Positions 44,096-51,379 of a stretch of DNA of 64,000 bases are shown here, in pieces (positions within the stretch are counted from its first letter, which is position 1; the number at the start of each line of letters is the position of its first letter). Source of the stretch: Lachnospiraceae bacterium (GTDB taxonomy: Bacteria; Bacillota; Clostridia; Lachnospirales; Lachnospiraceae); contig JAFVBE010000009.1 of NCBI GenBank assembly GCA_017480195.1, forward strand, positions 1-64,000, given 5' to 3'. The position numbers were made by a program, and so were the translations under genes. Under the pieces are notes generated by a model that saw nothing but the letters and a program-made list of their open reading frames with translations, did not search any database and was not told the DNA's origin.

Positions 44096-45310
44096 TTATT
44101 TATCCCTCTTTTGATCAAGCATTGCACGTACCTGCATTGAAAGTCCGAACAAGTGGATGAAGCCTTCAGCATCCTTGTGGTCATATAAATCACCGGTTGT
44201 AAATGATGCAAGCTCCTCTGAGTAGAGTGAGTATGGTGATGTAGTACCTGCCTTTATAATGTTACCCTTGTAGAGCTTGAACTTAACCTCACCGGTTACA
44301 CGCTCCTGAGTGCTCTCAACGAAAGCTTGGAGTGCTTCACGAAGTGGGCAGAACCACTTTCCTTCATATATCATATCAGCGAACTTATCAGCGATGAGCT
44401 TCTTATATGCAAGTGTATCTCTGTCAAGGATAAGCTCCTCGAGCTGCTTATGAGCCTCCATAAGAATTGTTCCACCAGGAGTCTCATATACACCACGTGA
44501 CTTCATTCCGACTACACGGTTTTCTACTATGTCCACGATACCTACGCCGTGCTTGCCGCCGAGTCTGTTCAGCTCGCGTATTACATCGGCAACCTTCATT
44601 TCCTTGCCGTTAACTGCAACAGGATTACCCTTTTCAAATTTAACGGTTACATACTCAGCTTCATCAGGTGCCTTTTCAGGATGAGTACCAAGCACAAGCA
44701 GATGATCCCAGTCAGGCTCCTGTGAAGGGTCCTCAAGCTCAAGTCCTTCGTGGCTTATATGCCATAGGTTTCTGTCACGGCTGTAAGAATGTGAAGCATC
44801 AAACGGAAGGTCGATGCCGTGTGCCTTACAGTAAGCAATCTCGTCCTCACGTGACTGCATTGTCCATTCAGGCTGTCTCCAAGTAGCGATTACTCTTATA
44901 TCAGGAGCAAGTGCCTTAATATTAATCTCAAAACGAACCTGATCGTTACCCTTTCCTGTTGCACCGTGGCAGATTGTAGTTGCGCCTTCTTTTCTTGCAA
45001 TATCTACAAGCTTCTTAGCGATAAGAGGTCTTGCAAATGATGTACCGAGAAGGTACTTGTTCTCGTATACGCAGCCTGCCTTTACGCCCGGCATAACATA
45101 GTCCTCACAGAATTCATCTATTACATCAAGTATGTAAAGCTTTTCTGCTCCGGAGTACTTTGCTCTTTCCTCAAGACCATCAAGCTCACTTTCCTGTCCT
45201 ACATCAATACATACACATACAACATCAAAATCATAGGTTTCCTTTAACCAAGGGATGATAGCAGTAGTATCAAGTCCGCCTGAGTATGCAAGTATAACTT
45301 TTTCTTTCAT
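44096..45310 (-). CDS. argG: Argininosuccinate synthase
   Basis: Joins citrulline and aspartate with ATP to form argininosuccinate, the penultimate step to arginine. The 404-residue protein has the PP-loop AYSGGLDTTAIIPWL (residues 8-22), DVGQESELDGLEERA, the citrulline/aspartate site CHGATGKGNDQVRFE, and RDRNLWHISHEG. It reads away from the argC-argJ-argB operon, from a promoter at 45422-45450. argH and argF are not in the window. A GGAGGAAAA site precedes the ATG on the minus strand. Confidence 0.97.
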   Translation of the reverse strand: MKEKVILAYSGGLDTTAIIPWLKETYDFDVVCVCIDVGQESELDGLEERAKYSGAEKLYILDVIDEFCEDYVMPGVKAGCVYENKYLLGTSFARPLIAKKLVDIARKEGATTICHGATGKGNDQVRFEINIKALAPDIRVIATWRQPEWTMQSREDEIAYCKAHGIDLPFDASHSYSRDRNLWHISHEGLELEDPSQEPDWDHLLVLGTHPEKAPDEAEYVTVKFEKGNPVAVNGKEMKVADVIRELNRLGGKHGVGIVDIVENRVVGMKSRGVYETPGGTILMEAHKQLEELILDRDTLAYKKLIADKFADMIYEGKWFCPLREALQAFVESTQERVTGEVKFKLYKGNIIKAGTTSPYSLYSEELASFTTGDLYDHKDAEGFIHLFGLSMQVRAMLDQKRDK

Positions 45311-45341
45311 TATATTTTCCTCCTAATTATTATACATTTCA

Positions 45342-45359
45342 GATAAGAACTTTCTTATC
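45342..45359 (-). promoter_or_regulatory. Perfect palindrome in the argG leader
   Basis: GATAAGAACTTTCTTATC is an 8-bp inverted repeat around a 2-base centre, 32 nt before the argG ATG and downstream of its promoter. It may be an operator or a short leader hairpin. Confidence 0.5.
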
Positions 45360-45421
45360 ATGATTATTCGATTTGACTGTATTTTGAAAATGAATATCTT
45401 TATCCGCAGTCGCTGTACTCG

Positions 45422-45450
45422 ATTATATACTATTAAAGATATAAATGCAA
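45422..45450 (-). promoter_or_regulatory. argG promoter
   Basis: On the minus strand TTGCAT (45445-45450) and TATAAT (45422-45427) are separated by 17 bp. The argC promoter uses the same two hexamers and spacer in the other direction. Confidence 0.8.
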
Positions 45451-45469
45451 TTATTTTTTTGATAAAATA

Positions 45470-45528
45470 TGCATAAATAAATGTATAAAACATATAAAAT
45501 ATACATAAAAATGAATAAAAATAATAAA
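45470..45528. promoter_or_regulatory. Cluster of ArgR (ARG-box)-like sites
   Basis: Between the divergent arg promoters lie TGCATAAATAAATGTA (45470-45485), TACATAAAAATGAATA (45502-45517) and ATGAATAAAAATAATAAA (45511-45528). They resemble the Bacillus ARG box CATGAATAAAAATKCAAK. Repression of both arginine operons by an ArgR/AhrC protein with arginine is inferred from family knowledge. Confidence 0.55.
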
Positions 45529-45564
45529 AATAATAAAAAATATTCAAAAAATACTAAAAATATA

Positions 45565-45593
45565 TTGCATATTTGCCGATGCGGTTGTATAAT
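45565..45593 (+). promoter_or_regulatory. argC promoter
   Basis: TTGCAT (45565-45570), 17 bp, TATAAT (45588-45593), 38 nt before the argC start. Confidence 0.8.
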
Positions 45594-45631
45594 GAGCAAA
45601 GTTTCTATATTTAATAGGATGGAGAATTATT

Positions 45632-46588
45632 ATGAAAACAAAGGTGTATATAGACGGACAAAGTGGAACAACGGGCTTACAAATATTTGACCGAATCGGT
45701 GCGCGTACGGATTTGGAACTTTTAAAAATCGCGGAAGATAAAAGACATGATATAGATGAAAGAAAGAAGTTTTTAAATGAAGCGGATGTCGTGTTTTTGT
45801 GTCTGCCGGATCAGGCGGCTATAGAATCGGTTTCGCTGATTGAGAATGATAAAGTAAAAGTGATAGACGCTTCTACGGCTCATCGTACCAATGATGAATG
45901 GGTTTACGGATTTCCGGAAATTTCAAAGGAAGCAAGAGAAAAGATTGCAAAAGGAAAAAGAGTTGCCAATCCGGGCTGTCACGCCACGGGGATGATTTCT
46001 ACAGTGGCACCTCTTGTACATATGGGAATTCTTCCGAAGGATTATCCTCTTACCTGTTATTCGCTTACAGGCTATTCGGGCGGTGGTAAGAGTATGATAG
46101 CAGATTATGAAGCAGATGATAAGGATGAGAAGCTTTTTGCACCGGGTATCTATGGACGGACGCTTAAGCATAAACATATTCCGGAGATGCAGAAGGTTAC
46201 AGGACTTACATATGCTCCCTGCTTTTTGCCTATAGTCGATGATTATTATAAGGGAATGGCAACTACCATTCTGCTTCAAAGCAGACTTTTAAATGGAAAG
46301 CCGACAGCTAAAGAAGTGTGCGAAAGACTTAAGGAATATTATAAGGATGAGTTCTTTATTAAGGTAAGAGATTTTGAAGAAGAAAAGCCCGGAACCATAT
46401 ATGCTAATGCTTTAGCGGGAACTAATAATCTGGAAATCGCGGTATATGGTCATGAAAATCAAATCGCCGTAACGGCAATCTTCGATAATCTTGGCAAAGG
46501 TGCATCCGGTGCCGCTGTCCAAAATATGAATATTATGCTGGGGCTTCCTGAGAACGAAGGACTGATGACGCCATCAACACTTGCTTAA
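45632..46588 (+). CDS. argC: N-acetyl-gamma-glutamyl-phosphate reductase (type 2)
   Basis: Reduces N-acetylglutamyl-phosphate to the semialdehyde, the third step of arginine synthesis. At 318 residues it is of the shorter type 2 class. It shows the NADP-binding start KVYIDGQSGTTGLQIFDRI, FLCLPDQAA, the catalytic cysteine in VANPGCHATGMIS and the conserved HKHIPEM. It heads the argC-argJ-argB operon. A GGATGGAGAA site precedes the ATG. Confidence 0.94.
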   Translation: MKTKVYIDGQSGTTGLQIFDRIGARTDLELLKIAEDKRHDIDERKKFLNEADVVFLCLPDQAAIESVSLIENDKVKVIDASTAHRTNDEWVYGFPEISKEAREKIAKGKRVANPGCHATGMISTVAPLVHMGILPKDYPLTCYSLTGYSGGGKSMIADYEADDKDEKLFAPGIYGRTLKHKHIPEMQKVTGLTYAPCFLPIVDDYYKGMATTILLQSRLLNGKPTAKEVCERLKEYYKDEFFIKVRDFEEEKPGTIYANALAGTNNLEIAVYGHENQIAVTAIFDNLGKGASGAAVQNMNIMLGLPENEGLMTPSTLA

Positions 46589-46716
46589 CCTTTTATGTAC
46601 TACAATAGATGTATGAGCCTGAGTTCGAATCTTAGCGAGAGCGTGCCTGTGATAGCTCTGCAAATTGATGCAGGCAGGCGGAGTGAATTTTAGCAATAGA
46701 AAGAAGGTAATAAAAT

Positions 46717-47946
46717 ATGAATATAATAAATGGCGGCGTCACAGCCGCAAAGGGATATAAATGTGCAAGTATGCGTGTCGGAATAAAGCCGACAGGCGAT
46801 AACAGAGATTTGATGCTTCTTACAAGTGAAGTGCCTGCAACCTGTGTCGGAACATTCACGAGAAATAAGGTGAAGGCGGCACCGGTTAAATGGGATATGA
46901 AGGTTGTAAATGACACGAAGCTGGCACAGGCAGTTGTTGTTAATACAGGTATTGCCAACGCTGCAACAGGTGAGAAGGGCTTAGAAAACTGTAAACTTAC
47001 GGCTGCTGCAGTTAATGAAGCTACAGGCATCGCATCTGAATATGTAATATGCGGTTCAACAGGTGTCATAGGACCACAGCTTCCTATAGAAAAAATTGTA
47101 AACGGTGTAAAGGAGCTTTCGGGTAAGCTTTCCGATGCACCTGAGGAAGCGGAAAATGCAGCTAAGGCTATAATGACTACAGATACACATAAGAAGGATA
47201 TAGCAGTTGAATTTACAATATCAGGAAAGCAATGCCGCATAGGTGCTATGTGCAAGGGGTCAGGTATGATACATCCTAATATGGGTACAATGCTTGGATA
47301 TATGATGTCCGATATTAAGATTGATTATGAGCTTGCACTTGAGACACTGCGTGCGGTGATTGACAAGACCTTTAATATGGTTTCTGTAGATGGTGACACT
47401 TCTACAAATGATACTGTTATATTTATGGCAAACGGGCTTGCGCAGAATGACGAGATTAATGATAAGGACAGTGAGGATTATGCAGTATTCTATGAGGCAC
47501 TTTATACCGTGGCAGAATTCTTAGCCAAGAATATTGCTGAAGATGGTGAGGGCGCTACAAGACTATTTACTGCACATGTAACCGGAGCTCCTGATTATGA
47601 GACTGCAAGAATTCTTGCTAAGTCAATAATCACATCTAATCTTACTAAGGCGGCTATATTCGGTAAGGATGCAAACTGTGGAAGAATATTCTGTGCAATG
47701 GGATATTCCGGTGCGGAATTCAATCCTGATAAGGTGGATATAACGATGGTAAGCGAGGCAGGTGCAATCAAATTAATTGACAAGGGGATGCTTCCGGAAT
47801 TCTCCGAAGAAGAAGCATTGAGGATACTTGAACCCAAAGAGATAACGGCAGAGTGTGAGCTTCATATGGGAGATGCCGAGGCGACAGCCTGGGGTTGTGA
47901 CCTTACCTATGATTATGTTAAAATCAATGCGGATTACCGTTCATAA
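46717..47946 (+). CDS. argJ: Bifunctional ornithine acetyltransferase/N-acetylglutamate synthase
   Basis: Moves the acetyl group from N-acetylornithine to glutamate, making arginine synthesis cyclic; some members also use acetyl-CoA. The 409-residue precursor is of the Ntn-like type that cleaves itself before a threonine; here the cleavage site reads HPNMGTMLGY, with Gly in place of the usual Ala before Thr. Other landmarks are NGGVTAAKGYKCAS at the start, CGSTGVIGPQLP and GDTSTNDTV. The 128-nt gap after argC contains no gene; AAGAAGG is the ribosome site. Confidence 0.95.
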   Translation: MNIINGGVTAAKGYKCASMRVGIKPTGDNRDLMLLTSEVPATCVGTFTRNKVKAAPVKWDMKVVNDTKLAQAVVVNTGIANAATGEKGLENCKLTAAAVNEATGIASEYVICGSTGVIGPQLPIEKIVNGVKELSGKLSDAPEEAENAAKAIMTTDTHKKDIAVEFTISGKQCRIGAMCKGSGMIHPNMGTMLGYMMSDIKIDYELALETLRAVIDKTFNMVSVDGDTSTNDTVIFMANGLAQNDEINDKDSEDYAVFYEALYTVAEFLAKNIAEDGEGATRLFTAHVTGAPDYETARILAKSIITSNLTKAAIFGKDANCGRIFCAMGYSGAEFNPDKVDITMVSEAGAIKLIDKGMLPEFSEEEALRILEPKEITAECELHMGDAEATAWGCDLTYDYVKINADYRS

Positions 47947-47971
47947 TATAAAGAAAGAAGAGGAATAAGAT

Positions 47972-48853
47972 ATGGTAAACAGTGATTCAATGGATGCGGT
48001 TTTAGCTAAGGCGCAGACGCTTATAGAAGCCCTGCCTTACATACAGAAATTCAACGGCACAAAGGTGGTTGTAAAATACGGCGGAAGTGCTATGGTCGAT
48101 GAGAATTTGAAATATAATGTAATAAAGGATGTTGCCCTGCTTAAGCTTATAGGAATGAAACCGATAGTAGTGCACGGAGGCGGTAAGGAGATAAGTGCAT
48201 GGCTTAAGAAGATAGGTAAGGAGTCGGAGTTTATAAACGGACTTCGTGTTACAGATGAGGAGACTCTTGAGGTTGCCGAGATGGTTCTTTCAAAGGTAAA
48301 TAAAAGTCTTGTATCACATATGCAAAAGCTCGGACTTCGTGCCGTAGGTATAAGTGGTAAGGATTCCGGTATATTAAAGGTAAAAAAGAAATATAGTGAT
48401 GGAAAGGACATTGGCTATGTGGGTGAGGTCGTGGAGACAGACCATACGCTTATTGACACCTTAATAGAAAATGATTTTATTCCGGTTATTGCACCTATAG
48501 GCTACAGCGAGGAGGATTTCCACGGATATAATATAAATGCCGATGATCCTGCTTTTGCGGTTGCAACCTCCATAAATGCTGAGAAGCTTGTTTTTCTTAC
48601 AGACATTGAAGGAGTATTTATGGATCCCGAGGATAAATCAACGCTTGTATCAGAAATGAGCATTGATGAGGCACAGGGATTTATAGATAAGGGCGTAGTC
48701 GGTGGTGGAATGCTCCCGAAGCTTTCTAACTGTATTGAAGCAATGAAGAACGGCGTGTCCCGTGTCCATATGCTCGACGGACGAGTAGAGCATTGCCTGT
48801 TGCTTGAATTCTTCACCGAGAAAGGTATCGGAACAGCTATCGTGAATAACTAA
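47972..48853 (+). CDS. argB: Acetylglutamate kinase
   Basis: Phosphorylates N-acetylglutamate, the second step of arginine synthesis. The 293-residue amino-acid kinase fold has VVKYGGSAM and [10 protein letters not shown] near the N-terminus, [23 protein letters not shown] and the C-terminal [26 protein letters not shown], the arginine-binding region of feedback-sensitive enzymes. An N-terminal helical extension ([19 protein letters not shown]) typical of arginine-inhibited hexameric forms is present. It ends the argCJB operon; argD is not next to it. Confidence 0.96.
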   Translation: MVNSDSMDAVLAKAQTLIEALPYIQKFNGTKVVVKYGGSAMVDENLKYNVIKDVALLKLIGMKPIVVHGGGKEISAWLKKIGKESEFINGLRVTDEETLEVAEMVLSKVNKSLVSHMQKLGLRAVGISGKDSGILKVKKKYSDGKDIGYVGEVVETDHTLIDTLIENDFIPVIAPIGYSEEDFHGYNINADDPAFAVATSINAEKLVFLTDIEGVFMDPEDKSTLVSEMSIDEAQGFIDKGVVGGGMLPKLSNCIEAMKNGVSRVHMLDGRVEHCLLLEFFTEKGIGTAIVNN

Positions 48854-48860
48854 ATAAATG

Positions 48861-49130
48861 GTCGGTCAGATGTATGATATACTTTGATTTTTAGGCGGTA
48901 TGAGGTGTAATATGTAGTCTTACGCTGACTCGTTCTCACTCCGTGTTTGACGTAGGTCTACTAACCTCAAAAAATATCAGAAAGTGGTTTGAGAACTTTT
49001 TTCATAAATGAAAAGTCCTAAAACCACTTTCTTTATTTTATTCGCTAAGTAGACACGTCAAACAAGGGTCAGCTTTAAGACTCATATACACCTCGTACCG
49101 CTAAAATCAAAGCATACCCATCTGACCGAC
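48861..49130. repeat. 270-bp imperfect inverted repeat (MITE-like or structured RNA)
   Basis: The whole gap between argB and the acetyltransferase gene folds back on itself. The outer arms begin and end with GTCGGTCAGATG and its complement; inner segments such as CTTTGATTTT, GAGGTGT, AGTCTTA, GTTTGACGT and GTCTACT each recur as reverse complements in order, with small indels. The centre is a hairpin of about 22 bp (AGAAAGTGGTTT against AAACCACTTTCT). No reading frame is convincing. ATG flanks both ends and could be a 3-bp target duplication. A terminator role for argB is possible, but the length points to a non-autonomous element or RNA gene. Confidence 0.85.
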
Positions 49131-49246
49131 ATGCTACGCATATTTGAACATTTAGACTATGTCATGATATAGGCTATTCTCTTGACAAATTGAAGTTAAA
49201 TAATTACTATTTTTCTATATAAATTGATATTAGAGAGGTGATTTAT

Positions 49247-49645
49247 GTGATAATTTATAAGACGATAAAAGAGTATTCACAAAATGATTTAAAAGAATTA
49301 TTCGCTTCGGTTGGTTGGGTGTCAGCGGATTATAGTGATAGACTTGTAAAGGCTATAGCTAATTCTGATACTGTTATTTCAGCTTGGGATAAAGAAAAAT
49401 TAGTTGGTCTTATCAATGTGCTTGATGATGGGGACCTTACGGCATATGTACATTATCTTTTAATAAGACCGGATTATCAGAATAGTGGCATCGGTAAGGA
49501 ACTTATCAGACAGTTAAAAAGTATATATAAAGATTATCTTTATATCTGCCTGACTGCAGAGAATAAGGAGGTTGTTCCTTTTTATGAAAAGCAGGGATTT
49601 CGTGTTGTGGAAGGTGGATTACCTATGATTATATATAATCCCTGA
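49247..49645 (+). CDS. GNAT-family N-acetyltransferase
   Basis: A 132-residue acetyltransferase of unknown substrate. The acetyl-CoA binding segment reads LLIRPDYQNSGIGKELIRQL (motif A, RxxxGxGxxL-like), followed by CLTAENKEVVPFYEKQGF (motif B). The GTG at 49247 is chosen as start because GAGAGGTG precedes it by the right distance; a GTG at 49238 overlaps that site, and an ATG at 49245 is out of frame and stops at once. It stands alone between the 270-bp hairpin and a terminator-like hairpin. Confidence 0.82.
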   Translation: MIIYKTIKEYSQNDLKELFASVGWVSADYSDRLVKAIANSDTVISAWDKEKLVGLINVLDDGDLTAYVHYLLIRPDYQNSGIGKELIRQLKSIYKDYLYICLTAENKEVVPFYEKQGFRVVEGGLPMIIYNP

Positions 49646-49669
49646 AACACAAATATATATAAAATTCAA

Positions 49670-49702
49670 CTCAAATATCACAACTTGCTTGTGATGTTTG
49701 AG
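49670..49702 (+). terminator. Hairpin after the acetyltransferase gene
   Basis: A 14-bp stem with one wobble (49670-49683 with 49689-49702) and a 5-nt loop. The T-run comes only 15 nt later, so terminator strength is uncertain. Confidence 0.55.
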
Positions 49703-49826
49703 CTGGTGAGGCGGATTTATTTTTTAGTATTACAAGAATAGTTAGTATATTTATATGCCGGCTGTTGATAGATGTAGGTGTTATGGGTTTGCAAATTAAC
49801 CGTATAAAAACATGAGTACTTAAAGA

Positions 49827-49878
49827 AAACTGAGAGGAACATATTTTACGAAAAGTAATTATATGTTCCTCTCAGTTT
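49827..49878. terminator. Bidirectional terminator (18-bp stem)
   Basis: A perfect 18-bp stem (49827-49844 with 49861-49878) with a 16-nt loop lies between the convergent acetyltransferase and isomerase genes; T-rich tails exist on both strands. Positions 49703-49826 hold no gene I can see. Confidence 0.8.
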
Positions 49879-49971
49879 GATTTTAGTATCTCCTATATTT
49901 TTATCCGAGTGAGAATGTGTTATTTGCAACCCCATATAACAGCCGGCATACATTGATTGTACGCTAAATAT

Positions 49972-51072
49972 TTACTCTGCATCAGTTCCGGTTGCAACTG
50001 TCGGTACTGCGTTTTCTACAAGGAATTCTGCAACCTTGTCTGCAAGAGTATAATAAATAACCTCTTCGTTAGTGTAAATCTCTGCAAAAGCATCTTCATC
50101 AGTTATACCGTAGCTGTCCATAATCTTCTGCTTATAATCTTTGATTTCATCATCCGATACAGTAATATTCTCAGCCTTTGCGATAGCGCATACTACAATT
50201 TTTTCTTCGATAAAATCTTTGAAAATACCACCTATATAATCTCTGTACATTTCTTCAGAAGTAAAGGAGTATGCTGCAAGATAGGTGCCAAGATCATAAC
50301 CGTATTGGCTGGCTTGTTCCTCTACTGATTCAACCTGTTCATCAACGAATTTTTCAATTTCCTGAGTAGGATATTCATTGATAACGGCGTTGGCTAAGGC
50401 TGCCTCCATAACAGCGGTTTTGTTGGCTGTGCTGTCACTGTCTGCATAAGTTTCTGAAAGGCTGTCGCGGATTGATTGCTCATATTCAGCTATAGTTGAG
50501 TAATCAGTATTGGCTGCGACAAATTCGTCAGTATACTCAGGAGTTACAGTCTGTACAATGGAATTAAGAGTTACCGCGAATACTGCCTCCTTGCCTGCAA
50601 GGTCAGGGTTAGGAGAGTAATCCTCAGGAAATGTAGTATATACATTAAATTCATCTCCTATGCTATGACCTATAATTTGATCTTCAAAACCATCTATAAA
50701 TGTTCCTGAACCAAGAGTTAAGTCATAACCGGCGCCATTTGTGTTGCCGCCTTCAAATTCGACACCGTCTATGCTTCCCACAAAATCAATATTTACAGTA
50801 TCGCCGATTTGCGCTGTGCCAGTAGTTACATATTCAGTTGTGGAATAATTAGAAAGTAAGTCCTGCACGCGTGAATTAACTAATTCGTCGTCTACAACAG
50901 TCTTGGTTTCATCGTATTCAATCCCCTTGTACTCACCTAAGGTACAGTAGGCTGAATATTTGTCTATCATATCATTCAGAATACTCTTATTACTTTTATG
51001 TCCGCATCCGCCGAGCAATGTTAAGCTCATAGTAAGGATGAGGATTTTACTTATTTTTTTGAATTTTTTCAT
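49972..51072 (-). CDS. Exported trigger-factor-like peptidyl-prolyl isomerase lipoprotein
   Basis: A 366-residue lipoprotein (lipobox LLGGC after a Lys-rich, hydrophobic signal). An FKBP-type isomerase domain (about residues 85-175: GDTVNIDFVGSIDGVEF, LGSGTFIDGFEDQIIGH, FPEDY) is followed by a helical domain like the C-terminal chaperone part of trigger factor (DEFVAANTDYSTIAEYEQ onward). The trigger-factor ribosome-binding domain is missing, as expected for an extracytoplasmic folding helper; it probably assists secreted proteins at the outer face. The start at 51072 (MKKFKK) is chosen because GAAGGAA precedes it; an upstream ATG at 51090 overlaps that site. Confidence 0.88.
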   Translation of the reverse strand: MKKFKKISKILILTMSLTLLGGCGHKSNKSILNDMIDKYSAYCTLGEYKGIEYDETKTVVDDELVNSRVQDLLSNYSTTEYVTTGTAQIGDTVNIDFVGSIDGVEFEGGNTNGAGYDLTLGSGTFIDGFEDQIIGHSIGDEFNVYTTFPEDYSPNPDLAGKEAVFAVTLNSIVQTVTPEYTDEFVAANTDYSTIAEYEQSIRDSLSETYADSDSTANKTAVMEAALANAVINEYPTQEIEKFVDEQVESVEEQASQYGYDLGTYLAAYSFTSEEMYRDYIGGIFKDFIEEKIVVCAIAKAENITVSDDEIKDYKQKIMDSYGITDEDAFAEIYTNEEVIYYTLADKVAEFLVENAVPTVATGTDAE

Positions 51073-51214
51073 ATTTTTGTTTCCTTCCATATCATTGTGT
51101 GTTAAATTATCTTTTAAATATATATCACATTTTGAAATAAAAATAAAGTAAATAATTCTAATTCATATTATTTTCAAACTTTTACACATTTTCTTGAGGT
51201 AATAGTGAGAAAAT

Positions 51215-51260
51215 AACAATATCTTGATAATTTTTTTCAAAAAAACACAATATTTAGTGG
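51215..51260. promoter_or_regulatory. Tandem NrdR boxes
   Basis: Two near-palindromes, AACAATATCTTGAT (51215-51228) and ACACAATATTTAGTGG (51245-51260), have their cores exactly 31 bp apart, three DNA turns. This matches the paired NrdR boxes (ACACWATATATWGTGT type) upstream of ribonucleotide reductase operons. The second box abuts the -35. Repression by ATP-loaded NrdR is inferred from family knowledge. Confidence 0.7.
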
Positions 51261-51286
51261 ACAAAGTGAAACCTCGGTGCTATAAT
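51258..51286 (+). promoter_or_regulatory. nrdD promoter
   Basis: TGGACA (51258-51263), 17 bp, and an extended -10 TGCTATAAT ending at 51286. The 93-nt leader that follows carries a tandem duplication of CTTGCAGGGG (51292 and 51305) and a small inverted repeat (51313-51321 with 51327-51334). Confidence 0.75.
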
Positions 51287-51379
51287 GAATTCTTGCAGGG
51301 GGAACTTGCAGGGGAAATTTTGAGATAAAATTCCATTATTATGATTATATTTTAAATAAATTTATGTAGGAGATGTACT

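Noticed and set aside
45311-45421. T-box or other riboswitch in the argG leader
   Set aside because: No T-box core (AGGGTGGNACCGCG) and no terminator; only a short palindrome is present.
46589-46716. A tRNA or riboswitch between argC and argJ, suggested by GAGTTCGAATC
   Set aside because: No acceptor stem or other cloverleaf arms can be formed, and only short pairings exist; I see nothing definite in this 128-nt spacer.
46632-47255. A 207-codon minus-strand frame
   Set aside because: It is antisense to argJ, whose motifs and ribosome site are clear.
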